Numbered from the stretch's first letter, positions 25,808-36,800 are shown. The stretch: 64,000 nucleotides of DNA from Novosphingobium umbonatum (GCF_004005905.1 NZ_SACO01000003.1:186001-250000); one strand, 5' to 3'. The notes: generated by a model from the letters alone, not told the origin. Numbers and translations: made by a program.

Positions 25808-26905
25808 TTAATCCTTCATCCGCAGCGCAGGCGATGGCGCAACCGGCAAATGCAGGCGAAAATGGGTCCAACCGCCCACATCGTCGCGGTCATGGGTGAT
25901 GCGGCCATTCATGTCGCGCACCAATTTGCGCACCAAGGCCAGTCCCAACCCCTGCCCCGATTTCTTGGACGTGACAAAGGGTTCGAAAATATGGTCGCGC
26001 ACAGATGTGTCGATGCCCACGCCATTGTCCGACACCCGCACCTCGATCGGCAAACGAACCGCCTTGCCGCGATCGGTGGCGTGCAATTGCAGGCCGGAAA
26101 CGAAACGGGTGCGCACGATGATACGGGGCCTGGCCTGATCGGCCACAGCCTCGCGCGCGTTGGACAAAAGGTTGATCAACACCTGCACCAACCCATGCGC
26201 GCTGCCCAAAACGGGGGGGAGCGAGGGGTCGAACTCCTCCTCGATACGCGGGGCGGTGCCTGCGGCTTGCAGGATGGAACTGGCGCGGCGGATCGTCTCG
26301 TGCAGATTGCAGGGTTCGACCGGCTCGGTGGTGCGGCGGCTCAAGGTCTGCATCTGGTCAATGAGCTTGGCGATGCGGTCCACCTCATCGGCGATCAGAT
26401 GGGTCAAGGCCTGATCCTTGCCGGTCACCTTGCGCGCCAGCAATTGCGCCGCCCCCCGAATGCCCGCCAAAGGGTTCTTGATCTCATGCGCCAGAATTTC
26501 CGGTCCGCGCAGCACGCCCTGCCCATCGGCGGGCATGGCCTGCCCCAAAGGCTCCACCGCCGCGCTATCGCTCAACGTCAGCACTTGCCAGCCCGCGCTA
26601 TCCACCACAGGCGAGGTGGAAATATCCACGCGGCGTCCGCCTTGCCCCGGCACTTGCGCATCCACATGGCGCGCGGTGATCGGCGCGTCACTCTCGGCCA
26701 GACGCTCCATCAACCGCGCATCGTCCAGCATGAACACTTCATGCAAAGACCGACCCAACAAGCGCCGCTGGCTCTGCCCCAAAAACTGCTCTGCCGCCGG
26801 ATTGGCCAAAGATATCTTCTGCCCCGGCGCCAACAGGATCACCGCTTGCGGCAGGCTGGCCAGCATTTTGCGCGCATCCGGCGGAGGCGCAACATAGGGT
26901 TCCAT
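25808..26905 (-). CDS. ntrB: Nitrogen sensor histidine kinase NtrB
   Basis: 365 residues, soluble (no membrane helix). N-terminal PAS (about 10-120; ILLAPGQKISLANPAAEQFLG), HisKA with His in LAHEIKNPLAGIRGAAQLL, and HATPase (NLLSNAREAV, DNGVGID, GQGLGLALVRKLV). In the family, PII controls its kinase/phosphatase balance toward NtrC. Its ATG shares one base with the stop of the upstream dusB gene (TGATG). Confidence 0.95.
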   Translation of the reverse strand: MEPYVAPPPDARKMLASLPQAVILLAPGQKISLANPAAEQFLGQSQRRLLGRSLHEVFMLDDARLMERLAESDAPITARHVDAQVPGQGGRRVDISTSPVVDSAGWQVLTLSDSAAVEPLGQAMPADGQGVLRGPEILAHEIKNPLAGIRGAAQLLARKVTGKDQALTHLIADEVDRIAKLIDQMQTLSRRTTEPVEPCNLHETIRRASSILQAAGTAPRIEEEFDPSLPPVLGSAHGLVQVLINLLSNAREAVADQARPRIIVRTRFVSGLQLHATDRGKAVRLPIEVRVSDNGVGIDTSVRDHIFEPFVTSKKSGQGLGLALVRKLVRDMNGRITHDRDDVGGWTHFRLHLPVAPSPALRMKD

Positions 26906-27933
26906 CAGGCGGCCTGATCCAGCAAGGGCGCAAAGAATTCCGCCAGCGCGGCCTTTACGTCCTTGGGGTCCTCCATGAAATTGGCCTTGTTGCGGAAAGC
27001 TGCCGATCCGGCCAGCCCATGCGTGTACCAGCCCAGATGCTTGCGGAACATATGCACGCCGGTCTTGAAATCATAATGGGCCAGCATGTCGTCATAATGC
27101 TCCAGCAGAACGGCATAGCGTTCGGCCAAAGCGGGATCGGCCTTGCGCTCGCCCGTGGCCAGCCAATGCATCATCTGACCCAACAGCCAAGGCCTACCAT
27201 AAGCCCCGCGCCCGATCATGATGCCATCCGCGCCCGATTGCTCGACAGCGGCGGCCGCGTCTTCGATCGTGCAAATATCGCCATTGACGATGACCGGAAT
27301 ATCCACCGCCTCTTTCACCTTGCGCACAAAGGCCCAATCGGCGCTGCCCTTATACATCTGGTTGCGGGTGCGGCCATGAACCGTCACCATCTTCGCGCCC
27401 AGATCCTGCGCCACGCGGGCCAGAGCGGGGGCGTTGAGGCTGTCATGGCACCAACCCATCCGCATCTTCACCGTGACCGGCACATCAACCGCCTTGACGC
27501 AGGCCTCGATCAAACGCGCCGCCAGATCAGGCACGCGCATGAGCGCCGAACCGGCATCACCATTGACCACCTTGCGCACGGGGCAGCCCATATTGATGTC
27601 GATAATCGCCGCGCCCTTGTCCTGAGCAATTCGGGCCGCCTCGCCCATCTGCTCGGGCTCGCAACCGACCAGCTGCATCGACACCGGCTCTTCCACCGGA
27701 TCCCACGCCGCCTTCTGGATCGACTGGCGCGTTTCACGGATAGCGGCGGGCGAGGCGATCATTTCCGTCACGTTCAGGCCCGAACCATAGCGCCGCACCA
27801 TCCGCCGGAACGGCAGATCAGTCACCGCCGTCATCGGCGCCAGAATGACCGGACAGTCGATCCGCACCGGGCCAATGTGGATAGGGTTAAGGGTCGGTGG
27901 CACCGGCGTGTCGGTCATAGCTGTCTCATTCAT
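26905..27933 (-). CDS. dusB: tRNA-dihydrouridine synthase (NifR3/DusB type)
   Basis: 342 residues. FMN-binding TIM barrel with [15 protein letters not shown] at the start, the catalytic-cysteine motif [11 protein letters not shown] and the phosphate-binding end [12 protein letters not shown]. It reduces uridine to dihydrouridine in the tRNA D-loop. As nifR3 it heads the ntrBC operon in many alpha- and gammaproteobacteria. A second ATG at 27918 is possible. It is divergent from ispDF, 71 bases away. Confidence 0.95.
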   Translation of the reverse strand: MNETAMTDTPVPPTLNPIHIGPVRIDCPVILAPMTAVTDLPFRRMVRRYGSGLNVTEMIASPAAIRETRQSIQKAAWDPVEEPVSMQLVGCEPEQMGEAARIAQDKGAAIIDINMGCPVRKVVNGDAGSALMRVPDLAARLIEACVKAVDVPVTVKMRMGWCHDSLNAPALARVAQDLGAKMVTVHGRTRNQMYKGSADWAFVRKVKEAVDIPVIVNGDICTIEDAAAAVEQSGADGIMIGRGAYGRPWLLGQMMHWLATGERKADPALAERYAVLLEHYDDMLAHYDFKTGVHMFRKHLGWYTHGLAGSAAFRNKANFMEDPKDVKAALAEFFAPLLDQAA

Positions 27934-28004
27934 GGGCGTGCCTAAAAAGTGGGCAGCGCATAAAGGATTGCACGGCGCGCGGCAAGGGATTACCGGCGCG
28001 AGCG

Positions 28005-29162
28005 ATGGAGCCGCAAGCGAATCCCCCTATGACGTCCAAAGTCGCCGCGCTGGTGGTTGCGGCGGGCCAAGGCTTGCGCGCGGGCCAACCCCTGCCAAAA
28101 CAATTCGCTAACTGGCGTGGTAAGCCGGTTGTGCGTCATTCGGTCGAGGCTTTGCTGGCGGCGGGCGTCGCGCCGGTTCTGGTGGTGATACCCCAAGGTG
28201 CAGAGGAAATCGCCGCCACCTGCCTTACCGGCCTTGATGGTGTGGGCTTTGTTACCGGCGGCGAAACGCGGCAGGATTCGGTGCGGGCGGGGCTGGAAGC
28301 CTTGGTCAGTGATGCGCCGGAACTGGTGCTGATCCATGATGCCGCACGCCCTATCCTGCCTTTGGCGGTGATCGAGCGACTGGTGGCCGCGCTGGCGCTG
28401 GAGGCGGGTGCAATCCCTGTGCTGCCCGTGGTGGACAGCCTGTGCCATGCCGAGGGCGCGGTCATGGGCGCGCCGGCCAAGCGCGAGGCTCTGCGCCGCG
28501 TGCAAACCCCGCAGGCTTTCCGCTATGCCGATATTCTGGCCGCGCATCGCGCTTGGACTGGCGCCACACTGGCAGGCGATGACGCGCAAGTGGCGCAGGC
28601 CCATGGGCTGACCGTAGCGCTGGTGGATGGAGACGAGGCTTTGCACAAGTTGACCTATGCCAGCGATTTTGCCCCCGCCCTGCCCCTGGTGCGGATGGGC
28701 ACGGGCTATGACGTCCACCGTCTGGAAGATGGCGAGGAGCTGTGGCTCTGCGGCGTTAAAATCGAGCATCATCAGGGGCTTTCGGGCCATTCCGATGCCG
28801 ATGTGGCCATTCATGCGCTGGTGGATGCCATTCTGGGCGCCTGCGCGCGCGGCGACATTGGCCAGCATTTCCCGCCCAGCGATCCGCAATGGCGCGGGGC
28901 CTCGTCCGACCGTTTCCTTGCCCATGCGGTGAAACTGGCGGCGGAGGCGGGCTATGGCATCGGCCATGTGGATGTGACCATCATTTGCGAAGCGCCCAAG
29001 ATCGGCCCGCACCGCGAAGCCATGCGTGCGCGTCTGGCGGAAGTCATGGGCGTGGATCTCGGTCTGGTCAGCGTGAAGGCGACCACCACGGAAAAGCTGG
29101 GCTTTACCGGTCGCGGCGAAGGCATTGCTGCCCAAGCGGCTGCCACTTTGGTGCGCCTGTGA
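28005..29162 (+). CDS. ispDF: Bifunctional IspD/IspF enzyme of the MEP isoprenoid pathway
   Basis: 385 residues joining two pathway enzymes. IspD (about 9-225) begins with the nucleotide loop [11 protein letters not shown] and carries IHDAARP; it makes CDP-methylerythritol. IspF (about 228-385) has GTGYDVHRL, the zinc motif [11 protein letters not shown] and the end motif [14 protein letters not shown]; it forms the cyclic diphosphate. The fusion is known in alphaproteobacteria and some epsilonproteobacteria. A second ATG at 28029 cannot be excluded. The next gene overlaps it as GTGA. Confidence 0.96.
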   Translation: MEPQANPPMTSKVAALVVAAGQGLRAGQPLPKQFANWRGKPVVRHSVEALLAAGVAPVLVVIPQGAEEIAATCLTGLDGVGFVTGGETRQDSVRAGLEALVSDAPELVLIHDAARPILPLAVIERLVAALALEAGAIPVLPVVDSLCHAEGAVMGAPAKREALRRVQTPQAFRYADILAAHRAWTGATLAGDDAQVAQAHGLTVALVDGDEALHKLTYASDFAPALPLVRMGTGYDVHRLEDGEELWLCGVKIEHHQGLSGHSDADVAIHALVDAILGACARGDIGQHFPPSDPQWRGASSDRFLAHAVKLAAEAGYGIGHVDVTIICEAPKIGPHREAMRARLAEVMGVDLGLVSVKATTTEKLGFTGRGEGIAAQAAATLVRL

Positions 29163-29704
29163 AGCATTTTGCGCGCCTGTTGATGGCAACGATTACGCTG
29201 CTGCCCGCTGTGGCGCAGGCGGCGGAAGCGCCCTGTCTGGCATCAGCCGATGCGGCGGCCATTGTGGCCTATGGGCTGCCCGCCGCGCTGGAAGGTGCGC
29301 GCAAGACTTGTCAGAACAAGCTGGGCGAGGATGCATTCCTGCGCAGCCCAAAGGGCGCGGCCTATATCGAAGGCTTCAAGGCGGCCAAACCCACCCTGTG
29401 GCCCAAGGCCAAACCGGCTTTGGCCAATCTGGTCGCGGTTGGTTCCTCGCAAGCCTCCGCCGTGATCACCTATCTGCCCGATGCCCTGCAACAGCAGATG
29501 GTGGACGCCATGGTATCGGGCGTTGTGGCCGAAAAATTTCCTGCCGAACGTTGTGCCACGCTCAACCGTTCGGTTGCCCTCCTCTCCCCCCTTCCCCCTT
29601 TGGCCATGGCCGAGGCGATCAGCATGGTCGCCGGTCTTGGCGCGCAATTGGGGGAGCGTAACGCCGGACGTATCCGGATCGGAAAGATTGCGATTTGCCC
29701 ATGA
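29159..29704 (+). CDS. Small secreted protein of unknown function
   Basis: 181 residues from a GTG overlapping the ispDF stop (GTGA). A Sec signal is likely ([20 protein letters not shown]). The mature part is mostly helical with three Cys (CLAS, CQNK, ERCATL) and one near the C-terminus (AICP). I do not recognise a family. It overlaps ispDF by 4 bases and the CinA-like gene by 4 bases (ATGA), so it is clearly translated with them. No membrane segment besides the signal. Confidence 0.75.
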   Translation: MKHFARLLMATITLLPAVAQAAEAPCLASADAAAIVAYGLPAALEGARKTCQNKLGEDAFLRSPKGAAYIEGFKAAKPTLWPKAKPALANLVAVGSSQASAVITYLPDALQQQMVDAMVSGVVAEKFPAERCATLNRSVALLSPLPPLAMAEAISMVAGLGAQLGERNAGRIRIGKIAICP

Positions 29705-30243
29705 CCCAGTCGATCTTCTTCCCCGCCGAAATCTATGATCTGGCGGCGCAAGTCATTGCGGAAAATCTGGCGCTGGGCCGCAAGGTGGTGCTGGCCGAAA
29801 GCTGCACCGGCGGGCTGGTGTCGGCCGCACTGACCGAGGTGCCTGGTTCCTCTGCGGTCGTGGAATGTGGTTTTGTCACCTATTCCAACGAGGCCAAGCA
29901 GAAGATGCTGGGCGTTTCGGGCGATATTATCGACACTTTTGGCGCGGTGTCCTGCGCCTGCGCATGGGCCATGGCGCAAGGCGCGCTGAAAAATTCCAAC
30001 GCCGATGTGGCGGTGGCGATCAGCGGCATTGCTGGCCCCGATGGCGGCACCGCGTTGAAGCCGGTCGGTTTGGTGGTGTTCGCCAAGGCCGAGCGCAACA
30101 GCGATGAAGTCGTCGCCGAAGAGCGCAACTTCCCGCCCACGGGCCGTGGCGAAATCCGCGCCGATGCGGTGAAAGTGGCGCTGGAGCTGCTGCGTCCCGG
30201 CGCCACGCTGGAGGGTGAAGGCGGCTGCGAGGTGGAGTTCTAA
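29701..30243 (+). CDS. CinA C-terminal-domain amidohydrolase (PncC-like)
   Basis: 180 residues from the ATG at 29701. The whole protein is the CinA C-terminal domain: AESCTGGLVSAALTEVPGSS with the catalytic Ser, GVVSPAT-like region as FGAVSCACAWAMA, and SGIAGPDGGT. In E. coli PncC converts nicotinamide mononucleotide to nicotinate mononucleotide. The N-terminal CinA half is absent, as normal for PncC. It shares an ATGA overlap with the secreted protein and its end overlaps the convergent START-domain gene by 4 bases. Confidence 0.93.
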   Translation: MTQSIFFPAEIYDLAAQVIAENLALGRKVVLAESCTGGLVSAALTEVPGSSAVVECGFVTYSNEAKQKMLGVSGDIIDTFGAVSCACAWAMAQGALKNSNADVAVAISGIAGPDGGTALKPVGLVVFAKAERNSDEVVAEERNFPPTGRGEIRADAVKVALELLRPGATLEGEGGCEVEF

Positions 30244-30680
30244 GCCGCTTTTGTCCCGTAAAGCTCGGCGGCTCTTTCCTCAAAAGCCGCCACCATCTTA
30301 CGGAAGGCGCGGTCGAAATACTGCCCCGCCAGCTTTTCAAACATCGGGTTGCGGAAGGTGAAGCTGACTGCGAAGTCCAGCTCGCAACCACCTTCCACAT
30401 CACGAAATTGCCAGCAATTGTCGAGGTCGCGCATCGGCCCGTCGACATAATGCACCACCAGCTTGCCCGGCCTTTGCATCATCACGCGGCTGGTGAACTT
30501 TTCCCGCAGCATTTTAAAGCCCACCAGCATGTCGGCCACCATTTCATGGCCGTCATTGCTTTTGACGCGTGTGGCCACCACCCATGGCAAAAACTCGCCA
30601 TAGCGGCCAACATCGGCAACAAGGTCAAACATCTGCTCGGCCGTGAAAGGCAGGCGGCGCACTTCGTGGATCGAGGGCAT
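30240..30680 (-). CDS. COQ10/RatA-like START-domain protein
   Basis: 146 residues from the ATG at 30680. Polyketide-cyclase/START fold with the RatA/COQ10 pattern: RRLPFTAEQMFDLVADV, YGEFLPWVV, and the C-terminal FEKLAGQYFDRAFRKMVAAFEERA helix in shortened form. Family members bind ubiquinone or related lipids and support respiration; E. coli RatA has also been called a ribosome association inhibitor. It starts 7 bases after lipA in the same direction, so a role near membrane-bound respiratory metabolism is plausible. Confidence 0.88.
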   Translation of the reverse strand: MPSIHEVRRLPFTAEQMFDLVADVGRYGEFLPWVVATRVKSNDGHEMVADMLVGFKMLREKFTSRVMMQRPGKLVVHYVDGPMRDLDNCWQFRDVEGGCELDFAVSFTFRNPMFEKLAGQYFDRAFRKMVAAFEERAAELYGTKAA

Positions 30681-30687
30681 AACGGGA

Positions 30688-31635
30688 TCAGGCCTTGGCT
30701 GCGGCCTTGGCCAGTTGCGCTTCACGCGCGGCCCGCATTTGCGCGAAATCCTCGCCCGCGTGATAGGACGAACGGGTCAGCGGGCTGGCCGCCACCTGCA
30801 GGAAGCCCTTTGCACGAGCGATAGCACCATAGGCAGCAAACGCGTCCGGCGTGACGAATTCCTTGACCTCGGCATGCTTGGGCGTGGGGCGCAGATATTG
30901 ACCCATGGTCAGGAAATCGATCTGCGCGCTGCGCATATCATCCATCACCTGATGCACTTCCAAACGCTGCTCGCCCAAGCCCAGCATGACGCCGCTCTTG
31001 GTAAAGATCAGCGGGTTATGTGCCTTCACCTCTTCCAGCAGGCGCAGCGAGGCATAATAGCGCGCGCCGGGGCGAATGGTGGGATAGAGACGGGGCACGG
31101 TTTCCAGATTGTGGTTATACACATCCGGCCCTGCGGCGACGATAGCCTCGATCGCGGGGCGCATCTTGTTGCGGAAATCGGGCGTCAGGATTTCGATCGT
31201 GGTGTTGGGCGTATTCTTGCGCAACTCGTTGATCACCTTCACGAACTGGCCCGCGCCACCATCGGGCAAATCGTCGCGGTCCACCGAGGTGATAACGATA
31301 TGTTCCAGCCCCAGCTTGGCCGCAGCCTCGGCCACATGGGCCGGTTCCAGCGGGTCCACCTTGCGCGGCATGCCGGTCTTGACGTTGCAGAAGGCACAGG
31401 CGCGGGTGCAAACGTCGCCCAGAATCATCACCGTGGCGTGTTTCTTGGTCCAGCACTCGCCAATGTTGGGGCAAGCGGCCTCTTCGCACACCGTGTTCAG
31501 GCCAAGCCCGCGCATCAAATCGCGCGTATTGCCATATTCGCGGCTGACGGGAGCCTTCACGCGGATCCAGTCCGGCTTGCGCTGGCGTTCTGGCTTGGGA
31601 GACTCAGGCGATGTCTGGGGAGAAAGGTCGTTCAT
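30688..31635 (-). CDS. lipA: Lipoyl synthase
   Basis: 315 residues. Radical-SAM enzyme with two iron-sulfur sites: auxiliary cluster Cys50, Cys55 and Cys61 ([12 protein letters not shown]), radical-SAM cluster Cys76, Cys80, Cys83 (CTRACAFC), and the C-terminal RSSYHA Ser ligand. It inserts sulfur into octanoyl groups on lipoyl domains, including that of the PdhB-type subunit at 39813-41144. It is followed by the COQ10-like gene. Confidence 0.97.
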   Translation of the reverse strand: MNDLSPQTSPESPKPERQRKPDWIRVKAPVSREYGNTRDLMRGLGLNTVCEEAACPNIGECWTKKHATVMILGDVCTRACAFCNVKTGMPRKVDPLEPAHVAEAAAKLGLEHIVITSVDRDDLPDGGAGQFVKVINELRKNTPNTTIEILTPDFRNKMRPAIEAIVAAGPDVYNHNLETVPRLYPTIRPGARYYASLRLLEEVKAHNPLIFTKSGVMLGLGEQRLEVHQVMDDMRSAQIDFLTMGQYLRPTPKHAEVKEFVTPDAFAAYGAIARAKGFLQVAASPLTRSSYHAGEDFAQMRAAREAQLAKAAAKA

Positions 31636-31766
31636 GGCGCCTGCAGATAGGCCGATGTTGCCCCCCTTTCCAGTGCAATCTTTGCCTTTTGGCTACAGTT
31701 TTTGGTGACAGCGCCTTTGGCTGACCCACCCTTTTCACCCTCTTGCCAAGGCGGGGATGACGGGCC

Positions 31767-32450
31767 ATGGAGCGGGCCATGGATACTGATGGAACCTCCC
31801 CCTCGCCCGCAGCGTCCCCTATCGACCGGCTGATCGCCGGCTATCGACGCTTCCGCCACACTGGCTGGCATCCTCGCCTCGAACGTTGGGAATCTCTGCG
31901 CCAAAGCCAGAAGCCCGAAGTGATGGTGATTGCCTGTTCGGACAGCCGCGTCGATCCGGCCCAGATCTTTGACGTCGATCCGGGCGAGATTTTTGTGGTG
32001 CGCAATGTGGCGGCCTTGGTGCCGCCTTTCGAAACGACACCGGGCCATCATGGCGTATCGGCGGCGCTGGAATTTGCGGTGCAAGTGCTGAAAGTGCGCG
32101 AGATTATCGTGCTGGGCCATGGCATGTGCGGCGGTTGCAAGGCGGCCCTGTCGCAGGAATTGCAGGGCTGCAAACCGGGTGAAGGTGGCTTTGTCGCCGA
32201 CTGGATCTCGCTGCTCGACCCTGTGCGCGAGGCGGTTGTGGCCGAACATGGCACGGAAGGGCGCCCCGCCGAAAAGGCGATGGAGCATGCAGGCGTCAAG
32301 GTCAGCCTGACCAACCTGCGCAGCTTCCCTTGCGTGGCGCATAAAGAAGCGGCGGGCACGTTGAAGCTGCGCGGCGCGTTTTTTGCCATTTCCGATGGCG
32401 TTCTGCATTTGCTGGACGAGGAAAGCGGGCAATTCCAGCCCGCCGACTGA
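31767..32450 (+). CDS. Beta-class carbonic anhydrase
   Basis: 227 residues (a start 12 bases later is possible). Zinc ligands Cys57 (ACSDSRVDP), His118 and Cys121 (GHGMCGGC) with the Asp59-Arg61 dyad typical of beta carbonic anhydrases. It interconverts CO2 and bicarbonate in the cytoplasm. A strong terminator follows directly. Confidence 0.95.
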   Translation: MERAMDTDGTSPSPAASPIDRLIAGYRRFRHTGWHPRLERWESLRQSQKPEVMVIACSDSRVDPAQIFDVDPGEIFVVRNVAALVPPFETTPGHHGVSAALEFAVQVLKVREIIVLGHGMCGGCKAALSQELQGCKPGEGGFVADWISLLDPVREAVVAEHGTEGRPAEKAMEHAGVKVSLTNLRSFPCVAHKEAAGTLKLRGAFFAISDGVLHLLDEESGQFQPAD

Positions 32451-32462
32451 TCACCCCAACAG

Positions 32463-32490
32463 AAAGGGCGGCCCGCCAAGGCCGCCCTTT
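32463..32490. terminator. Bidirectional terminator between carbonic anhydrase and repeat protein
   Basis: Perfect 11-base stem AAAGGGCGGCC (32463-32473) with GGCCGCCCTTT (32480-32490) and a 6-base loop, then a run of T at 32493-32498. On the other strand a similar AT-rich end lets it serve the opposing gene. Confidence 0.85.
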
Positions 32491-32519
32491 CCATTTTTTA
32501 GAGCCTTGAAAGGCTGGAC

Positions 32520-33776
32520 TTACTTGCCAGCAGCCTTCTGCGCAGCGAACGTGCTCCACAGCATGGCCATGCCCTGACGAGCGCCTTCGACCTTGCCAAA
32601 GCTTTCCTGCGCACCGGCATAATCGCCAGCATCCACCTGCGCGATGCCCAGACGGGTCAGCACAACCGGCTTGTCCACATTGGCCTTGGTCAGCGCCAGT
32701 TTGTACAGTTCTGCAGCCTTCGCACCTTCGCCATAGGACAGGAAGGCGTCGCCCGCACCGGCCAGCGTGGCTGCGGTAGCGTTGGGCATACGGGCGTCCT
32801 TTTCCAGACCGGGCAGCGAGGCCTTGTCGGGAGCGATACGCGGCGTGGCCACGCGCAGGGCTTCGGCATAGAAGGTCTTCTTGGCGTCCACCATGCCAGC
32901 GGCCACACCGGCATCGATCACAGCCTTGACTTCACCGGGGTTACGACGAGCGTCAGCAGCCTGCACGAATTCGCCATAGTCGCGTTCTTCGGCAAAGCTG
33001 TTGGTGCGGGCCATCAGACGCATCAGGTCAATCGTGTCCTGCGAAGGCAGGCGGGCCAGATCGCGCAGAACGGCAATCGCGGCCGACCAGTTCTGCTTGG
33101 TGGGATAGCCCTTCACCAGCTTGGCAGCCACGCTCACGGCGGCAGGATAGTCATTGATGGTATAGGCAGCGCCCAGAGCGCGGCGATACCAGCCTTCGGG
33201 AGCCGAAGCACCGGCGGCGTCAATCGCCTTGATCAGGACGGGCAGACCTTCCTTGTCCTGCTTTTCCTGGAAATAGGTTTCGGCCAGCAGCACCAGCGGA
33301 TCGGCGCCCTGATAGCCAGCAGCCACAGCCGCCTGCAGCGAAGCGCGGGCAGCGGCATATTCCTTGGCTTCATAGGCAAAGTTGCCGGCATAGAAGTGCA
33401 GCTTGGGCAGCATGTCGGGAGCGGCCTTGCCGCTGGCGATCATCAATTCCACGCCCTTGCGCTGGATCGCGTTATCCTGGGCAAGGCTGCCGATCTGGAT
33501 GCCGAAATTGCCAACGGCGAACTTGTCGTCCGGTGCAGTGGCCAGCGGGGCCACCTTTTCGAACTGGGCCTTCAAATCGGCCAGACCTTCGGGCGAAGGA
33601 GCCTTCTTGACCTTTTCGATCGCAGCCTGCAGCGGGCCAGCGGCGGCGATAAAGGCCTTGGAATAGGCAGGAGCAGGCGCAGCAGCCATGGCCGGCGACG
33701 CGCCAAGCCCGGCAATGCCCAACGCCAGAGCCGAAGCCAGCGCAACACGCGACAAACGCGAGCGGAAAGCGGTCAT
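32520..33776 (-). CDS. Periplasmic helical-repeat (TPR-like) protein, function unknown
   Basis: 418 residues, rich in Ala and Leu. A Sec signal ends near SPAMAAA. The remainder is built of paired helices resembling tetratricopeptide repeats (for example LHFYAGNFAYEAKEYAAARA, VLLAETYFQEKQDKEGLPVL, LGIAQVDAGDYAGAQESFGK). No catalytic motif. Such proteins are common in sphingomonads as scaffolds in the envelope. It stands alone, divergent from gyrA with 300 bases between. Confidence 0.8.
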   Translation of the reverse strand: MTAFRSRLSRVALASALALGIAGLGASPAMAAAPAPAYSKAFIAAAGPLQAAIEKVKKAPSPEGLADLKAQFEKVAPLATAPDDKFAVGNFGIQIGSLAQDNAIQRKGVELMIASGKAAPDMLPKLHFYAGNFAYEAKEYAAARASLQAAVAAGYQGADPLVLLAETYFQEKQDKEGLPVLIKAIDAAGASAPEGWYRRALGAAYTINDYPAAVSVAAKLVKGYPTKQNWSAAIAVLRDLARLPSQDTIDLMRLMARTNSFAEERDYGEFVQAADARRNPGEVKAVIDAGVAAGMVDAKKTFYAEALRVATPRIAPDKASLPGLEKDARMPNATAATLAGAGDAFLSYGEGAKAAELYKLALTKANVDKPVVLTRLGIAQVDAGDYAGAQESFGKVEGARQGMAMLWSTFAAQKAAGK

Positions 33777-34076
33777 TTCAAAACATCTCCTCTAGGCCCG
33801 TCAGGCAACACGCACCCGTGCCCTGAAACGGGGTATCATGGTGATTGCGCGTGGTTTGGCGAGGAAATTCCACCTTGGCAACCGTCCACATGCATGGCGG
33901 GCTGCGCATGAATGCGAATTGAACCGACACCGCCCCCGATCGAACCGGATGGGCACAAGCGCCTTGTGGAAAAAGGCGGATTTCTGACCCTTTCACCGCG
34001 CGGAACGCTGGCTTTGCCCGATGCAATCGCCTAGAGCTAGGTCTACTTCCCTTTTATATAGACAGAAAAAACCCGC
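33777..34076. other. Intergenic region between the repeat protein and gyrA
   Basis: 300 bases without a convincing gene. Short open frames on both strands resemble nothing known. The right end should hold the gyrA promoter; an AT-rich stretch (CTTTTATATAGACAG) lies just upstream of the GTG start. A ribosome site is not obvious. Confidence 0.5.
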
Positions 34077-36800
34077 GTGAGCGACGACATCATCCTTACC
34101 GATCCCGCCGGACAGCCCTCTGGCCCCATGGGCGAATTCACGCGAGTCGACATCGTCGACGAAATGAAGACCAGCTATCTCGATTACGCGATGAGCGTGA
34201 TCGTGGCGCGCGCCCTGCCCGATGTGCGCGACGGGTTGAAGCCGGTGCATCGCCGCATCCTGTGGACCTGTCACGAAAACGGATTTACCCATCAAAAGGC
34301 CTATCGCAAATCGGCGCGTATCGTCGGTGACGCGATGGGTAAATATCACCCGCACGGCGACAGCGCGATCTATGACGCCTTGGCGCGCATGACGCAGGAC
34401 TGGTCGATGCGCCTGCCCCTGATCGATGGTCAGGGCAACTTCGGCAGCATGGACCCCGATCCGCCAGCCTCGATGCGCTATACCGAAGCGCGTCTGGCCA
34501 AGGTGGCTGACAGCCTGCTGGCCGATATTGACAAGAATACCGTCGATTTCACCCCCAACTATGACGGCAGCGAGCATGAGCCTCAGGCCCTGCCTGCGCG
34601 TTTCCCCAATCTGCTGGTCAATGGCGCGGGCGGTATTGCCGTGGGTATGGCCACCAATATCCCGCCGCATAATCTGGGCGAGGTGATCGACGCGACCTTT
34701 GCCGTGATGGACAATCCGGCGATTACCACCGACGAGTTGATGCAGATCGTGCCGGGACCTGATTTCCCGACGGCGCCTTTGATCCTCGGCCAAGGCGGTG
34801 CGCGCAATGCCTATAACACCGGCCGTGGCAGCATCATCATGCGTTGCCGCCACGAGATCGAGGAAGGCCGCGGCGACCGCCGCTCCATCGTGCTGACCTC
34901 GATCCCCTATCAGGTGGGCAAGAGCGGGCTGGTGGAAAAGCTGGCCGAAGCCGCCAAGGAAAAGCGGATCGAGGGCGTTTCGGACATCCGCGACGAATCG
35001 AACCGCGAAGGCGTGCGCGTGGTGATCGACCTGAAGCGCGATGCCACGCCGGAAGTGGTGCTTAACCAGATCTGGCGCAACACGCCGGCGCAAAGCTCCT
35101 TCCCCGCCAATATGCTGGCCATTCGCGGCGGACGCCCCGAAGTGCTGGGGCTGAAGGATTTCCTCACCAGCTTCATCGCCTTCCGCGAGGAAGTGATCAC
35201 CCGTCGCACCAAATTCGAACTGAACAAGGCGCGAGACCGTGCGCATATCTTGCTCGGTCTAGTGGTGGCGGTCACCAATCTGGACGAGGTGGTGCGCATC
35301 ATCCGTGGCGCGCCCAACCCGGCCGCTGCCCGCAATGCCTTGTTGGCGCGCGAATGGCCGATGGGCGAAATCGCACCCTATATCCGCTTGGTCGAGGCGA
35401 TTGAGGAAGGCGGCGATGAAGTGTCCGCGCCCAGCTATCGCCTGAGTGAAATTCAGGTGAAGGCCATTCTGGACCTGCGCCTGCATCGCCTGACCGCGCT
35501 GGGCCGTGACGAAATCGGCAATGAATTGGAAGGCCTGGCCAAGGCGATTGCCGAATATCTCTCGATTCTGGCCGACCGCGTAAAGCTGTATGGCGTGATG
35601 CGTCAGGAACTGGTGGAAGTGCGCGCCGCTTTCGCCACGCCGCGCCTGTCGCAAATCACCGCCGCCGCCGATGGTATTGATGACGAGGATCTGATCGAGC
35701 GCGACGACATGGTCGTGACCGTGACGATGGACGGCTATATCAAGCGCACGCCTCTCAGCACCTTCCGCGCCCAGGCGCGTGGCGGCAAGGGACGCGCGGG
35801 CATGGCCACCAAGGATGAGGATGCCGTGGCGACCATGTTCGTCACCACCACCCATAATCCGGTGCTGTTCTTCTCGACCGCGGGCAAGGTCTATCGCCTG
35901 AAGGTTTATAAGCTGCCCGAAGGTGGCCCTGCCACGCGCGGTCGCCCGATTGTCAACATGCTGCCCGCACTGGACAAGGATGAGACGATTGCCACCGTGC
36001 TGCCATTGCCCGCCGATGAAGCGGAATGGGGCGCGTTGTCGGTGGTATTCGCCACCGCCAAGGGCAATGTCCGCCGTAACAATATGGATGCCTTCGCCAA
36101 TATCCCCAGTAATGGCAAATTCGCCATGCGCTTTGACGAGGATAGCGAAGACCGCCTGATCGGCGTGGCATTGTTGAGCGAAAGCGACGATGTGTTGCTG
36201 GCCAGCAAGCAGGGCAAGGCGATCCGCTTTGCCGCCGATGATGTGCGTGAGTTCACTTCGCGTACCTCGACAGGTGTGCGCGGTATGTTGTTGAAGGATG
36301 GCGATGAAGTAATCTCGCTCTCCATCCTGCACCGCGTGGGCGCCAGCAGCGAGGAACGCGAGGATTACCTGAAATTCGCTCCCTGGAAGGGCGAGAAGGA
36401 AGGCGAACCCGCCACCCCCGCCGAACGCATGGCCGAACTGGCCGAGCGTGAGCAGTTCATCCTGACCGTTTGCGCCAATGGCTATGGCAAGCTGTCCTCG
36501 GCCTATGAATATCGCCGCACCGGTCGCGGTGGTCAGGGCATCACCAATATCGACAATATTGCCCGCAATGGTCAGGTTGTCGCCAGCTTCCCCGCCAGTC
36601 AAGCCGACCAGCTTATGCTGGTGACCGATCAGGCCAAGCTGATCCGCCTGCCGCTGACTAGCCTGCGCGTGATTGGTCGTGGCTCGGCCGGTGTTCGCCT
36701 GTTCAATGTGGCTGACGCCGAACAGGTGGTATCCGCCGTGCGCCTTGCCGAGAGCGAGGGCGACGAGGAAGGCGAAGTGGCGGAAGGTCAGGCCGAATGA
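34077..36800 (+). CDS. gyrA: DNA gyrase subunit A
   Basis: 907 residues from a GTG. The breakage-reunion domain includes the catalytic Tyr135 (SMRYTEARL); the quinolone region keeps Ser96 and Asp100 ([10 protein letters not shown]), so no classic quinolone-resistance change at those two positions. The C-terminal beta-pinwheel holds the gyrase box in a diverged form ([12 protein letters not shown]) and ends in an acidic tail ([15 protein letters not shown]). Together with GyrB it introduces negative supercoils. The next gene's ATG overlaps its stop. Confidence 0.98.
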   Translation: MSDDIILTDPAGQPSGPMGEFTRVDIVDEMKTSYLDYAMSVIVARALPDVRDGLKPVHRRILWTCHENGFTHQKAYRKSARIVGDAMGKYHPHGDSAIYDALARMTQDWSMRLPLIDGQGNFGSMDPDPPASMRYTEARLAKVADSLLADIDKNTVDFTPNYDGSEHEPQALPARFPNLLVNGAGGIAVGMATNIPPHNLGEVIDATFAVMDNPAITTDELMQIVPGPDFPTAPLILGQGGARNAYNTGRGSIIMRCRHEIEEGRGDRRSIVLTSIPYQVGKSGLVEKLAEAAKEKRIEGVSDIRDESNREGVRVVIDLKRDATPEVVLNQIWRNTPAQSSFPANMLAIRGGRPEVLGLKDFLTSFIAFREEVITRRTKFELNKARDRAHILLGLVVAVTNLDEVVRIIRGAPNPAAARNALLAREWPMGEIAPYIRLVEAIEEGGDEVSAPSYRLSEIQVKAILDLRLHRLTALGRDEIGNELEGLAKAIAEYLSILADRVKLYGVMRQELVEVRAAFATPRLSQITAAADGIDDEDLIERDDMVVTVTMDGYIKRTPLSTFRAQARGGKGRAGMATKDEDAVATMFVTTTHNPVLFFSTAGKVYRLKVYKLPEGGPATRGRPIVNMLPALDKDETIATVLPLPADEAEWGALSVVFATAKGNVRRNNMDAFANIPSNGKFAMRFDEDSEDRLIGVALLSESDDVLLASKQGKAIRFAADDVREFTSRTSTGVRGMLLKDGDEVISLSILHRVGASSEEREDYLKFAPWKGEKEGEPATPAERMAELAEREQFILTVCANGYGKLSSAYEYRRTGRGGQGITNIDNIARNGQVVASFPASQADQLMLVTDQAKLIRLPLTSLRVIGRGSAGVRLFNVADAEQVVSAVRLAESEGDEEGEVAEGQAE

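Noticed and set aside
34350..34380. Possible quinolone-resistance change in gyrA
   Set aside because: Ser96 and Asp100 are the sensitive-type residues at the two main positions.
33993..36602. Long minus-strand open frames opposite gyrA
   Set aside because: GyrA motifs are unbroken on the plus strand; the reverse translations are His/Gln-rich shadows.
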